Positions 1 through 8,531 of a DNA stretch of 24,726 nt are shown piece after piece. Made by a program: the position numbers and the translations under genes. The stretch covers positions 1 through 24,726 of the forward strand of contig CAZGCW010000033.1 of the NCBI GenBank assembly GCA_964524295.1. The letters are read 5' to 3'. Under the pieces are notes generated by a model. The model searched no databases. It saw only the letters and a program-made list of their open reading frames with translations, and was not told the origin of the DNA. Source of the DNA: UBA9926 sp964524295. GTDB lineage: Bacteria; Pseudomonadota; Gammaproteobacteria; Pseudomonadales; Azotimanducaceae. Each line of letters begins with the position of its first letter. The stretch's first letter is position 1.

Positions 1-83
1 AGCCTATTGTAAAAAAAACGGTATCCGAATGGAAATTAGTTTCATTGATTGCTAGAGATAATGCCCAATGACCGGGTGGGCGG

Positions 84-113
84 GTTACATTAATTATTAT
101 CGATGGTTATATT
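84..113 (+). promoter_or_regulatory. candidate sigma-70 promoter for etfBA
   Basis: GTTACA at 84-89 (4 of 6 to TTGACA) and TATATT at 108-113 (5 of 6 to TATAAT) are 18 bases apart, about 114 bases before the etfB start. This is the best-looking promoter-like pair in the otherwise empty 226-base leader. AT-rich DNA gives such matches by chance, so it is only a candidate. Confidence 0.3.
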
Positions 114-226
114 GTCGTTAAAACGCGCTTGATAAAAGCGCAGCAAAGCGGCAGAATACGCGGTTTTTGCGGCATGCTATCTTAGGTACTAGGGTAGTTC
201 TTTTCCTATTGAAACAGAGGGTTTTC

Positions 227-979
227 ATGAAAATTCTGGTTACAGCAAAGCGTGTGGTTGACTATAACGTCAGCATCCGGGTATTGAGCGATCAAACCGG
301 TGTTGACCTTAATAACGTAAAAATGTCGGTAAATCCCTTTGATGAAATTGCCATTGAAGAAGCGGTTCGTCTAAAAGAAGCAGGGAAAGCAGAAGAAGTG
401 ATCGTCCTTTCTGTGGGAACCGCGAGTTGTCAAGAGCAGATCAGAACAGCACTGGCATTGGGGGCTGACCGGGGAATTTTAGTTGAGACTGATGAGGATC
501 TGCAGCCTTTGGGGATTGCAAAGGTGATGAAGGCGATTGTTGAAAAAGAGCAGCCCGGACTGATCATTACCGGTAAGCAAGCTATCGATGGGGATAATAG
601 TCAAACCGGTCAGATGCTAGCCGCTTTAGCGGGTATTTCTCAGGCAACGTTTGCATCTGAGATTGAGCTTGACGATGATTTTGCGACGGTCACCAGAGAA
701 GTAGATGGAGGCCTTGAAACAATTAAGGTGAGTCTGCCCGCGGTGGTAACGACTGACTTGAGATTAAACGAGCCTCGTTATGCTTCACTGCCGAACATCA
801 TGAAAGCAAAGAAAAAGCAGGTCGATGTCTATACGCCATCCGAATTGGAGGTTGACGTGACACCTCGCGTGAAGACGCTGAAAGTAGAACCCCCGGCTGA
901 GAGAAAAGCGGGTATTAAGGTGGAATCAGTTGAAGAACTGGTTGACAAATTAAGAAACGAAGCAAAGGTGATTTCATGA
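227..979 (+). CDS. etfB: electron transfer flavoprotein subunit beta
   Basis: Small subunit of the soluble heterodimeric ETF, which takes electrons from acyl-CoA and related dehydrogenases and passes them to ETF-ubiquinone oxidoreductase at the membrane. The 250-residue protein has the usual length. The AMP-binding segment GKQAIDGDNSQTGQ lies at residues 116-129. The recognition loop that docks onto dehydrogenases is near residues 183-197 (EPRYASLPNIMKAKKK), with the conserved Leu at 188. I chose the ATG at 227 because the family N-terminus (MKILVTAKRVVDYN) starts there and a purine-rich AGAGG sits 6 bases upstream. An in-frame start at 167 would add 20 non-homologous residues. The stop overlaps the etfA start by 4 bases (ATGA), so the two are translationally coupled. 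ETF-QO is not in the window. Confidence 0.96.
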   Translation: MKILVTAKRVVDYNVSIRVLSDQTGVDLNNVKMSVNPFDEIAIEEAVRLKEAGKAEEVIVLSVGTASCQEQIRTALALGADRGILVETDEDLQPLGIAKVMKAIVEKEQPGLIITGKQAIDGDNSQTGQMLAALAGISQATFASEIELDDDFATVTREVDGGLETIKVSLPAVVTTDLRLNEPRYASLPNIMKAKKKQVDVYTPSELEVDVTPRVKTLKVEPPAERKAGIKVESVEELVDKLRNEAKVIS

Positions 980-1905
980 GCATTCTTGTCGTTGCAGAAC
1001 ACGATAATCAAACCGTTAAACAACCGACCCGGGTAGTGATAGCTGCAGCACAGCAAATTGGCGGTGATATACACCTGTTAGTCGCTGGTGAAGCCTGCTC
1101 AGCAGCAGCTGATGCGGCTGCAAGTATAGAGGGAGTCAGTAAGGTATTGGTCGCTGACGATGCTGTCTATGGTCATGCACTGGCAGAGAATCTGGCTGAA
1201 CTGATCGTTGACCTCGCATCGGGTTATTCGCACATAATGACGGCGACGACGACTTCAGGAAAAAATTTCATGCCTAGAGTGGCTGCATTGCTTGATGTGG
1301 CACAGATATCTGACATCATGGCGGTTCAGTCTGCTGATACCTTCCAAAGACCCATTTATGCGGGTAATGCGGTTGCAACGGTTCAATCGAGCGATGCCGT
1401 TAAAGTATTGACGGTTCGTGGAACCGCATTTGATCCTGTAGTAGAGGAGGGTGGTTCTGCCGAGATCGAGTCGGTGGATGTGGTCAAGGATGCAGCCGTG
1501 TCGACTTGGCTCAGAGAAGATGTCGTAGCACTTGAAAGGCCTGAACTAACCGCTGCGAGTATTATCATATCGGGTGGTAGAGGCATGCAGAATGGGGAAA
1601 ACTTTGCATTGCTTGAAAGCGTTGCTGATAAGCTGGGTGCCGCCATTGGCGCATCCAGAGCCGCAGTTGACGCAGGCTTCGTAGCCAATGATATGCAGGT
1701 AGGTCAGACGGGTAAGATCGTTGCCCCGGATTTATATATCGCGGTTGGTATTAGTGGCGCCATCCAACACCTTGCTGGTATGAAAGACAGTAAGGTGATC
1801 GTTGCCATTAATAAGGATGAAGATGCGCCCATATTCCAGGTTGCCGATTATGGACTGGTAGCCGATTTATTCGATGCTGTACCTGAAATGGATAACCTGT
1901 TGTAA
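976..1905 (+). CDS. etfA: electron transfer flavoprotein subunit alpha
   Basis: Large, FAD-binding subunit of ETF, the partner of the preceding gene. Its 309 residues match the family. The C-terminal FAD domain is intact: GGRGM at 200-204, GQTGK at 243-247, and the signature region PDLYIAVGISGAIQH at 251-265, followed by DSKVIVAINKDEDAPIF. These segments contact the FAD in known ETFs. The N-terminal domain (about residues 1-185) is Ala-rich, as is usual. The start overlaps the etfB stop as ATGA. The order etfB-etfA with overlapping ends is the common bacterial arrangement. It is followed by a 157-base gap that faces the convergent cysK gene. Confidence 0.96.
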   Translation: MSILVVAEHDNQTVKQPTRVVIAAAQQIGGDIHLLVAGEACSAAADAAASIEGVSKVLVADDAVYGHALAENLAELIVDLASGYSHIMTATTTSGKNFMPRVAALLDVAQISDIMAVQSADTFQRPIYAGNAVATVQSSDAVKVLTVRGTAFDPVVEEGGSAEIESVDVVKDAAVSTWLREDVVALERPELTAASIIISGGRGMQNGENFALLESVADKLGAAIGASRAAVDAGFVANDMQVGQTGKIVAPDLYIAVGISGAIQHLAGMKDSKVIVAINKDEDAPIFQVADYGLVADLFDAVPEMDNLL

Positions 1906-2062
1906 CCGAGCAGGATAGGCCCTGTTGCTAACGGGTCTGGTCGCTGCTGCAGTAGAGGATCGCCTGTGATCGAACAGCTGGCAAGGTGTAGCCCTAAGGG
2001 TTAGAGGACTGCGTTGCGGGGTTCCATTTCAACTTGGTTACGGCTTGCTGCCGGGCCGGGTT

Positions 2063-3016
2063 TTATTGTTCGGATAACCAGTCGTCGTCACTGTTTTCTG
2101 ATATGTTTTCAAACAACACGGTGGAAAGATAGCGTTCCCCCGTGTCTGGCAGCATGATGCAAAAGGTGCTTCCAGGTGGTGCTGCTTGAGCCGCTTTAAT
2201 AGCGCCAGCCATGGTTGCACCCGATGATATTCCGCAGAAAATGGCTTCTTCTCGTGCTAATCGCTGAGCCATTTCAAGGGCTTCATCGTCGGTTACCGTG
2301 ATCACCTCGTCGATGGCCTCAGCCGCCAGAACGCCGGGTATGAAATCCGGGGTCCAGCCTTGTATCTTGTGGGGCGCCCAATCTTTTCCAGAGAGTAAAG
2401 CAGCGCCTTCGGGTTCAATACCAATCACCTTGATGTTACTTCGCGCCGTCTTGAGCACCTGTGCAGTTCCGGTGATGGTGCCGCCGGTACCCCAGCCACT
2501 GATAAAATAATCCAAGTCGTGACCGGCAAAATCGCGAAGAATTTCTGGAGCCGTTGTATTCCTGTGATAGGCTGGGTTCGCTGGATTTTCGAATTGGTTT
2601 GCCAAGAACCAATCGTGTTTTTCTGCCAGTTGTTCAGCCCTTCTGACCATGCCTGTCCCCTTTTCTGCGGCAGGGGTTAATATCACCTTAGCTCCGAGGG
2701 CTTTCATGATCTTTCTGCGTTCTATGGAAAAAGTCTCCACCATAGTAGCGACAAAGGGGTAGCCTTTCGCGGCACAAACCATGGCCAGTGCTATGCCGGT
2801 ATTGCCTGAGGTCGCCTCGATAACGGTTTGGCCTGGCATTAGCTTGCCCTGTTGTTCGGCGCTTTCGATGATGGCGATTGCCAGGCGATCCTTGACTGAA
2901 GCCATGGGGTTGAATGCCTCTACTTTGACATAAAAGGTTTGAGCGACCGGTGCCATGCGGTTGATTTTAATGATGGGGGTGTTGCCAATAGTTTCCAGAA
3001 TAGATTGATGAAGCAT
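2063..3016 (-). CDS. cysK: cysteine synthase (O-acetylserine sulfhydrylase), CysK type
   Basis: PLP enzyme that makes cysteine from O-acetylserine and sulfide in the cytoplasm. All family motifs are visible in 317 residues: the PLP lysine K42 in SVKDR, the substrate loop TSGNTG at 69-74, the PLP-phosphate loop GTGGT at 176-180, GISSG at 262-266 and PDTGERY at 290-296. Length and the segment HKIQGWTPDFIPGVL (216-230) favour CysK over CysM, although the subtype is harder to fix than the activity. The start ATG at 3016 has only a weak ribosome binding site. It lies 67 bases downstream of pyrB on the same strand, so co-transcription is possible. The acidic C-terminal tail (residues 303-317) is probably variable. 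Confidence 0.92.
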   Translation of the reverse strand: MLHQSILETIGNTPIIKINRMAPVAQTFYVKVEAFNPMASVKDRLAIAIIESAEQQGKLMPGQTVIEATSGNTGIALAMVCAAKGYPFVATMVETFSIERRKIMKALGAKVILTPAAEKGTGMVRRAEQLAEKHDWFLANQFENPANPAYHRNTTAPEILRDFAGHDLDYFISGWGTGGTITGTAQVLKTARSNIKVIGIEPEGAALLSGKDWAPHKIQGWTPDFIPGVLAAEAIDEVITVTDDEALEMAQRLAREEAIFCGISSGATMAGAIKAAQAAPPGSTFCIMLPDTGERYLSTVLFENISENSDDDWLSEQ

Positions 3017-3083
3017 AAATTAGGGTCTCGGGTCGGAAAGGTGTTAGGAGATCTGATGATCTAAGTTTTAGGTTCTACCATAG

Positions 3084-4097
3084 CTAAAACCGTCTGGCGG
3101 TATACCAATTTACCGGTCTTGAAGAGGCTGGTAACTGTTCTACTACATCTAATATCAGCGCGAACAAGGCCATGCGAATGAGCACGCCATTATCTGTCTG
3201 CCTGAATATCGCCAGATTGGGATTTTCGTTGAGGTCATTATCGAGCTCATTTGCATCTGCTCTGGAGTCTCTGGGCAAAGGGTGCATGATAACCGTGTTG
3301 GGTTTGCAGAACTCGGTATAGATAGCCTGGTTCAACCTGAATAGACCTTTATAGCGATTGGCTTCTTCAGGCGACGTAAAACGTTCTTCTTGGGTGCGGG
3401 TTACGTAAATGATATCCGCATCTTGTATACCTGCCTGGAGCTCGGTTGATTCTGTAACGACATGGGCTCCTGATTTCATTTTGTCGATGTATTGCTGTTC
3501 CAGTTTAAGTTCTGCAGGGGAAATTAGCGTGAAATGAATGTGATCAAATAGAGTCAGCAGCATGCACAAAGAGTGAACCGCTCGGCCAAATTTTAAATCG
3601 CCAACCAAAGCAATGCGCAGATTATCAATGCTTCGCCCTTTATGGGCCATTTCCCTGCTGATGGTATACAGGTCAAGCAGGGCCTGACTGGGATGTTCAT
3701 TTGCACCATCACCCCCGTTAATAACAGGGACTCGACTGGCACGCGAGAATTCTTCAACTGACCCTGCGGTTTGATGGCGCATTACGATCATGTCGCTGTA
3801 ACCGCTGAGCACTCTGGCAGTATCGTAGAATGACTCACCCTTTGCTATTGCAGACGACTTCATTTCGGTGGTTTCCCTGACCTCACCGCCCAATAGGTTC
3901 CAGGCGCAACCAAAGCTAACCCGCGTACGAGTGCTAGGCTCGAAAAACATATTTCCCAGGATTGCGCCTTCCAATACGCGAGTAACCCTTTGTCTTGATG
4001 CATAGGGAATCATTGAGTCAGCGACTTTAAAAACTGCCTCGACTGAGTGGCGATCAAATTGATCAACACTCAGGATATGACTGCCCTTGAAGTCCAT
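3084..4097 (-). CDS. pyrB: aspartate carbamoyltransferase, catalytic chain
   Basis: Condenses carbamoyl phosphate and aspartate to N-carbamoylaspartate, the committed step of pyrimidine synthesis. With the ATG at 4097 the protein has 337 residues, somewhat longer than E. coli PyrB (about 310). All active-site residues can be placed: STRTR at 55-59, K86, R107 in MRH, H135 in EHPSQ, R172 in FGRAVHS, R234 and Q236 in TRTQ, and HPLPR at 272-276. The segment SFGCAWNLLGGEVRE resembles a second, catalytic-only gammaproteobacterial ATCase variant rather than E. coli PyrB; that is from memory. I chose 4097 over the upstream in-frame ATG at 4160 because GGAG precedes it and the longer form would overlap the LysR gene. 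No pyrI or pyrC is adjacent. Confidence 0.92.
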   Translation of the reverse strand: MDFKGSHILSVDQFDRHSVEAVFKVADSMIPYASRQRVTRVLEGAILGNMFFEPSTRTRVSFGCAWNLLGGEVRETTEMKSSAIAKGESFYDTARVLSGYSDMIVMRHQTAGSVEEFSRASRVPVINGGDGANEHPSQALLDLYTISREMAHKGRSIDNLRIALVGDLKFGRAVHSLCMLLTLFDHIHFTLISPAELKLEQQYIDKMKSGAHVVTESTELQAGIQDADIIYVTRTQEERFTSPEEANRYKGLFRLNQAIYTEFCKPNTVIMHPLPRDSRADANELDNDLNENPNLAIFRQTDNGVLIRMALFALILDVVEQLPASSRPVNWYTARRF

Positions 4098-4102
4098 GTC
4101 AT

Positions 4103-5023
4103 TTACTCCGTTTGGGTTGCAGAAGCGGAACTTTGTTCTTTGATGATTTTCCTTAGCCATTGGTTTGCCTGGTCTTTATCGGTACTCTCATGCCAATACA
4201 AGTGAGTTTCGATATCCTGTGCCTCGAAAGGTAATCTCAGGAATTTTATCGGCGCGACAGTTCTTAGAAAGGCGGCAAAATGTAACGGTACGGTGACCGC
4301 CAGGTTTGACTCGGCAACTAATTGGGGTATCGACATGTAGTGCTGGGTGCGAATGGCAATCTTTCTTTTTTCTCCCATTTTCCCGAGGGCGAGATCGACT
4401 ATACCCAGCCCCCCTCGGCGAGAGGAGATATGGAGGTGTTCAAGAGAGAGGTAATTTTCCAGACTTAGCTGGTCTTTGATTAATGGGTGTTCCGTACGTA
4501 CGGCACAGACCTGAGGGATTGATTTTAAACGGGTATGCTTGATCTGAGGATCGGGTGTTAAAGGAACATCAAATGCGAGGTCAAGGTTTCCTGATGCCAG
4601 CTCTATATTGAGATCGCGGCGCCGAACCTGGTAACACTCAACAGCTGTATGGGGTGCATAATGCTTCATGCTTTTGACCAGGGTCGGAAGGTAAACCGCC
4701 TGTTGAAGATCACTCATGGAGATCCTGAAGCGTTTATCCGAAAGTTTCGGGTCAAACTGTTCGCTTTCTTGAACACTAGATCTGAATAGATCCAGCGCTT
4801 GGCGGACCGAACCGATGATGTTCTGTGCGACGGGGGTGGGAATCATGCCATCGGCAGTGCGCACAAATAGCGGGTCATCAAATAACGATCTTAGCCTTGA
4901 TAAGGAGTTGGAAACAGCCGGTTGTGTTATGCCAATTATTTCGCCGGCTCTGGTTAGATTACCCTCAGTGTAAATGGCATTGAATACGACAAAAAGATTC
5001 AGATCAATATCACTGAGTTTCAT
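4103..5023 (-). CDS. LysR-family transcriptional regulator
   Basis: DNA-binding regulator of 306 residues, the usual LysR length. Residues 4-65 form the winged helix-turn-helix, with the typical LTRAGEIIGITQPAVSNSLS pattern at 24-43. Residues from about 95 form the periplasmic-binding-protein-like effector domain. The opening DLNLF and the domain style recall the NodD/SyrM/LeuO branch, but I cannot assign an effector. Its stop lies 5 bases before the pyrB ATG, and the pyrB ribosome binding site GGAG overlaps the end of this gene, so the two are translationally linked. LysR genes more often sit divergent from their targets; here the divergent gene is gspE, with 279 bases between. Confidence 0.9.
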   Translation of the reverse strand: MKLSDIDLNLFVVFNAIYTEGNLTRAGEIIGITQPAVSNSLSRLRSLFDDPLFVRTADGMIPTPVAQNIIGSVRQALDLFRSSVQESEQFDPKLSDKRFRISMSDLQQAVYLPTLVKSMKHYAPHTAVECYQVRRRDLNIELASGNLDLAFDVPLTPDPQIKHTRLKSIPQVCAVRTEHPLIKDQLSLENYLSLEHLHISSRRGGLGIVDLALGKMGEKRKIAIRTQHYMSIPQLVAESNLAVTVPLHFAAFLRTVAPIKFLRLPFEAQDIETHLYWHESTDKDQANQWLRKIIKEQSSASATQTE

Positions 5024-5302
5024 GGCGCTCGGATCCTGTATAAGTTTGTCTGATAGTACTGCATGTCGACAGTTTATTGAAGTAATACAAGCGATTCTGA
5101 GGTAATTCGATTATGATTTAGGCTATTGGGTTTGTATTCAGTCCTGATGAATCGTGAGTTTTAGGTCATTCAGCGTCACACTCATAGCGAGCTCAGGCGC
5201 AGCTGGGGGGTGAACTCGGATATTCCGAAATCTAAGCCTGGTAACGCTGGTTTTTCTGGATTCAAATGGGAAGCGGTTTTGCCCCAAAAGTAGGTTATTA
5301 AT

Positions 5303-6799
5303 ATGTCGGATCAACAAGAGGCTTCTTTGAGCAGGCGCCTGCCCTTTAGTTTTGCCAAGCGGCATGGCGTGCTTCTGATGCCAATGAATCAGGATGGTAG
5401 TATGGAAATGCGTTATCAACGAGAGCCTGGTTCAGCCATATTGGCTGAGGTACGCCGGTTCGCGGGAGCACCCATCACCTTTAAAGCGGTTGGTCAACGT
5501 GCCTTCGAGGCAGATCTCTCACGTACCTACGAGGAAGATTCTGGCGAAGCGATGCAATTGATTGAGGATCTAGGGGATAGTCTGGATTTGTCGAGCCTGG
5601 TTGACCAGTTACCCGAAAGTGGTGACTTGCTGGAACAGGATGATGATGCACCGATTATAAGGCTTATTAACAGTTTGTTGGCTGAGGCTGTAAAATTGAA
5701 TGCGTCCGATGTCCATGTCGAGACCTATGAAACAAGACTACTCATACGGTTTCGGGTTGATGGCGTGTTAAGAGAGGTGGTTTCGCCCAGGAGAGCATTG
5801 GCACCGCTATTGGTTTCTAGAATTAAGGTCATGGCTCGATTGGATATAGCGGAGAAACGCTTACCTCAGGATGGACGTATCTCTGTCCGAATAGGGGGGA
5901 AAGAGGTTGATGTGCGCGTGTCGACCATACCGGCGAGTAATGGAGAAAGGGTGGTGCTGCGTCTGCTGGATAAGCAGGAGGGCACTCGTGATCTGACGCA
6001 TTTAGGTATGCGAGAAAAAGACCTGGAGGCAATGCAGTCTTTGTTGCAACGCCCGCATGGCATTATCTTAGTTACCGGCCCGACTGGGTCAGGTAAATCA
6101 ACCAGTCTTTATGCAGGCCTGTATCAGTTAAATGATGCCAGCCGGAATATCCTCACGGTTGAAGATCCCATAGAATATGATGTAGAAGGTGTCGGCCAAA
6201 CTCAGGTGAACCTGAAAGCGAATATGACTTTTGCAAAAGGCCTGCGAGCCATTCTGAGACAAGACCCAGATGTGGTGATGGTAGGAGAGATTAGAGATTA
6301 CGAAACGGCAGATATAGCTGTGCAAGCGAGTCTCACTGGCCATTTGGTGTTATCGACCTTACATACTAATACGGCTATTGGCGCGATTACTCGCTTGGCT
6401 AATATGGGCGTACAACCCTACCTGCTGTCAAATAGTCTGGCAGGGCTTATCGCTCAACGCTTGGTTCGAGTCCTTTGCAAACATTGTAAGCAAGCTTATC
6501 AAGCCGATGCCTATGAAAAAGAATTCCTCAAGTTATCGACTAGGAAGCGGCAGACTTTATATCGGGCAGAGGGCTGTGAGCAGTGTGCTTATGAAGGCTA
6601 TCGAGGTCGCATGGGCATATACGAAGTGATTATTGTTGATGATGATATCAGTCGTATGATCCATAGTGGTGCTTCCGAACAGGAAATGGAAGCCCAGGCC
6701 AGGAAGACGACTACCGGGATTCGTACAGATGGAAGGCTTAAGGTTTTAAATGGTGAAACCACCATTGACGAAATACTTCGTGTAACCATGGAAGATTAG
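5303..6799 (+). CDS. gspE: type II secretion system ATPase GspE
   Basis: Cytoplasmic hexameric ATPase that powers pseudopilus assembly. Its 498 residues show an N-terminal domain that contacts GspL (about 1-110), an N2 region with ASDVHVE at 134-140, Walker A GPTGSGKST at 259-267, the Asp box VEDPIEY at 286-292, Walker B with GEIR at 321-331 and the His box around GHLVLSTLHTN at 346-356. A zinc-binding tetracysteine is formed by C392, C395, C425 and C428; this motif favours GspE/PilB over PilT. It is the first gene of the cluster, and no gspC or gspD precedes it. gspF follows 13 bases after its stop. Confidence 0.95.
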   Translation: MSDQQEASLSRRLPFSFAKRHGVLLMPMNQDGSMEMRYQREPGSAILAEVRRFAGAPITFKAVGQRAFEADLSRTYEEDSGEAMQLIEDLGDSLDLSSLVDQLPESGDLLEQDDDAPIIRLINSLLAEAVKLNASDVHVETYETRLLIRFRVDGVLREVVSPRRALAPLLVSRIKVMARLDIAEKRLPQDGRISVRIGGKEVDVRVSTIPASNGERVVLRLLDKQEGTRDLTHLGMREKDLEAMQSLLQRPHGIILVTGPTGSGKSTSLYAGLYQLNDASRNILTVEDPIEYDVEGVGQTQVNLKANMTFAKGLRAILRQDPDVVMVGEIRDYETADIAVQASLTGHLVLSTLHTNTAIGAITRLANMGVQPYLLSNSLAGLIAQRLVRVLCKHCKQAYQADAYEKEFLKLSTRKRQTLYRAEGCEQCAYEGYRGRMGIYEVIIVDDDISRMIHSGASEQEMEAQARKTTTGIRTDGRLKVLNGETTIDEILRVTMED

Positions 6800-6812
6800 A
6801 AGGTGAAGTCAA

Positions 6813-8042
6813 GTGCCAGCCTATGAGTTTGAAGCGCTTGATCGGCAGGGCCGGTCTGAAAAAGGCATCTTAGAAGGTGATTCTGCTCGTCAGGTTAGAC
6901 AGATTCTCCGCGACCGGGCTCTGGCTCCGCTCAAGGTAGAATTGACCTCGGCTGCAAGTCAGGGAAAGCTAAATAAAACCGGGGCGTCGTTTGATATTTT
7001 TGGATCGCGATTATCCGTCAGTGATCGAGCGTTAGTGACCCGTCAACTGGCCACACTGATTGCTGCTGGTTTGTCTGTTGAGGAGTCTTTGCTTGCTGTC
7101 TCAAAGCAGACAGAGTCTGCAAAGACCCAGCTCATGCTGGTGACGGTTCGCGCAAAAGTGATGGAAGGTTATTCCTTTGCAAAAAGTCTACAGGAATATC
7201 CTCGAGCTTTTCCGTCTTTATACCGTGCAACAGTAGAGGCAGGGGAGTCAGCAGGTCATCTAGAACAGGTGCTCAATCAATTGGCTGATTTTAGTGAGGC
7301 GCAGTACGCCTCCGGTTTACGTATTCAGCAAGCCATGATTTACCCCGTGTTGCTGTTAATCCTGACCGTTGCAATCCTGGCTGGGTTGTTGGGGTATGTT
7401 GTCCCGGACATAGTTGATGTTTTTGCAGACACAGGTCAGGCATTGCCTGCGCTGACACAAATGATTATCGGTGCCAGTGACTTCGTGATGAATTATGGAT
7501 TGCTGTTGGTGGTTCTGGTGGTATTTTCGGTGATCGGGTTTAGACGGTTGCTGGCCGTGGCCGCATTCCGACTTAAATTTGACCAGAAAATGCTGCATCT
7601 GCCGATTGTGGCGAAAATGAGTCGCGGCAGAAATACAGCTCAGTTTGCAAGTACGCTTAGCATCTTATCGTCCTCTGGCGTACCCTTGGTGGATGCGATG
7701 CAGATATCCGGTGGTGTTGTATCTAATACTTGGCTGCGACTTCAGGTAAAGGAGGCTACTGTAAAAGTGAGAGAAGGCTCTAGCCTGCAGTCGGCATTGG
7801 AGCAAAGTGGCTACTTTCCACCCATGATGCTGTACATGATTGCCAGCGGCGAAGCCAGTGGTGAATTGGACCAAATGTTAGAGCGGGTGGCCAAGCATAT
7901 GCAGCAGGATGTAGAAGTGCTGCTCGCAACTTTGTTGAGCTTGATCGGACCACTGATGTTGGTGCTGATGGGGGGGGCTGTGTTTACGATTGTAATGGCA
8001 ATTCTATTGCCGATCATTAACCTTAACCAGTTAGTGGTATAA
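6813..8042 (+). CDS. gspF: type II secretion system inner-membrane platform protein GspF
   Basis: Polytopic inner-membrane protein at the base of the pseudopilus, a partner of GspE and GspL. Its 409 residues have two repeated cytoplasmic T2SSF domains (about 68-172 and 272-375) and three membrane segments near 176-198, 226-246 and 375-402, the standard topology. The start is GTG, preceded by AGAAGGTGA 7 bases upstream. The N-terminus PAYEFEALD is the family hallmark. A run of eight G (7970-7977) lies inside the codons for the last membrane segment (M386-G387-G388-A389); the frame reads through it normally. Confidence 0.95.
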   Translation: MPAYEFEALDRQGRSEKGILEGDSARQVRQILRDRALAPLKVELTSAASQGKLNKTGASFDIFGSRLSVSDRALVTRQLATLIAAGLSVEESLLAVSKQTESAKTQLMLVTVRAKVMEGYSFAKSLQEYPRAFPSLYRATVEAGESAGHLEQVLNQLADFSEAQYASGLRIQQAMIYPVLLLILTVAILAGLLGYVVPDIVDVFADTGQALPALTQMIIGASDFVMNYGLLLVVLVVFSVIGFRRLLAVAAFRLKFDQKMLHLPIVAKMSRGRNTAQFASTLSILSSSGVPLVDAMQISGGVVSNTWLRLQVKEATVKVREGSSLQSALEQSGYFPPMMLYMIASGEASGELDQMLERVAKHMQQDVEVLLATLLSLIGPLMLVLMGGAVFTIVMAILLPIINLNQLVV

Positions 8043-8100
8043 TGCCAGTCGGTTTTGTGCCGATGTCGGGTTGATATAGCGGCTAAGAGAGAAGGTGATT

Positions 8101-8520
8101 ATGAAACGAAAAGAATCAGGTTTCACACTAATCGAAATTATGGTTGTGGTGGTAATTCTAGGTATTCTTGGTGCCCTGGTGGTACCGAATCTGGTCGGTC
8201 GTCCCGACGAGGCCAGGGTAACGGCTGCGAGGTCGGATATACAGCAAATCGGTAATGCTCTGGACCTGTACCGTATGGATAATGGCCATTACCCCAGCAC
8301 CGACCAGGGCCTGGAGGCGCTGGTAAATGAACCTTCCGGCTACCCTGAACCGCGACGCTGGAATGCCGATGGGTATTTAAAGCGAGTGCCAGTGGACCCC
8401 TGGGGAGAAAAGTATCTTTATTTTAATGAAGATAGAAAGGCTGAAGTCTACTCTCTGGGCTCAGATCGAAAGGAAGGTGGCGAAAGCGTTGATGCCGACC
8501 TTAAACTTTCAGACTTCTGA
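8101..8520 (+). CDS. gspG: type II secretion system major pseudopilin GspG
   Basis: Main subunit of the pseudopilus that acts as piston for folded exoproteins. The prepilin leader MKRKESG is cut before F8, giving mature FTLIEIMVVVVILGILG with Glu at +5, followed by the long N-terminal helix. The C-terminal loop LGSDRKEGGESVDADL matches the calcium-binding loop of GspG. The 139-residue length is typical. I prefer the ATG at 8101 over the in-frame GTG at 8095, because a GAGAAGG ribosome binding site sits just upstream at proper spacing and the leader then has the usual size. Confidence 0.95.
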   Translation: MKRKESGFTLIEIMVVVVILGILGALVVPNLVGRPDEARVTAARSDIQQIGNALDLYRMDNGHYPSTDQGLEALVNEPSGYPEPRRWNADGYLKRVPVDPWGEKYLYFNEDRKAEVYSLGSDRKEGGESVDADLKLSDF

Positions 8521-8531
8521 TTAAATCAACT

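Noticed and set aside
125..141. Hairpin GCGCTT-GATAA-AAGCGC before etfB
   Set aside because: A short 6-bp stem; only the minus strand has a T-run after it, and no minus-strand gene ends there.
167..226. Upstream in-frame start for etfB
   Set aside because: It adds 20 residues without resemblance to the family, and the ATG at 227 has a ribosome binding site and the correct N-terminus.
2041..2064. Possible terminator between etfA and cysK (CGGC-loop-GCCG, then GGGTTTT)
   Set aside because: Only four base pairs, and the spacing to the T-run is wrong; not strong enough to list.
5057..5072. ACTG-N8-CAGT dyad upstream of the LysR gene, resembling an SOS box
   Set aside because: The spacing between CTG and CAG is eight, not ten as in LexA sites.
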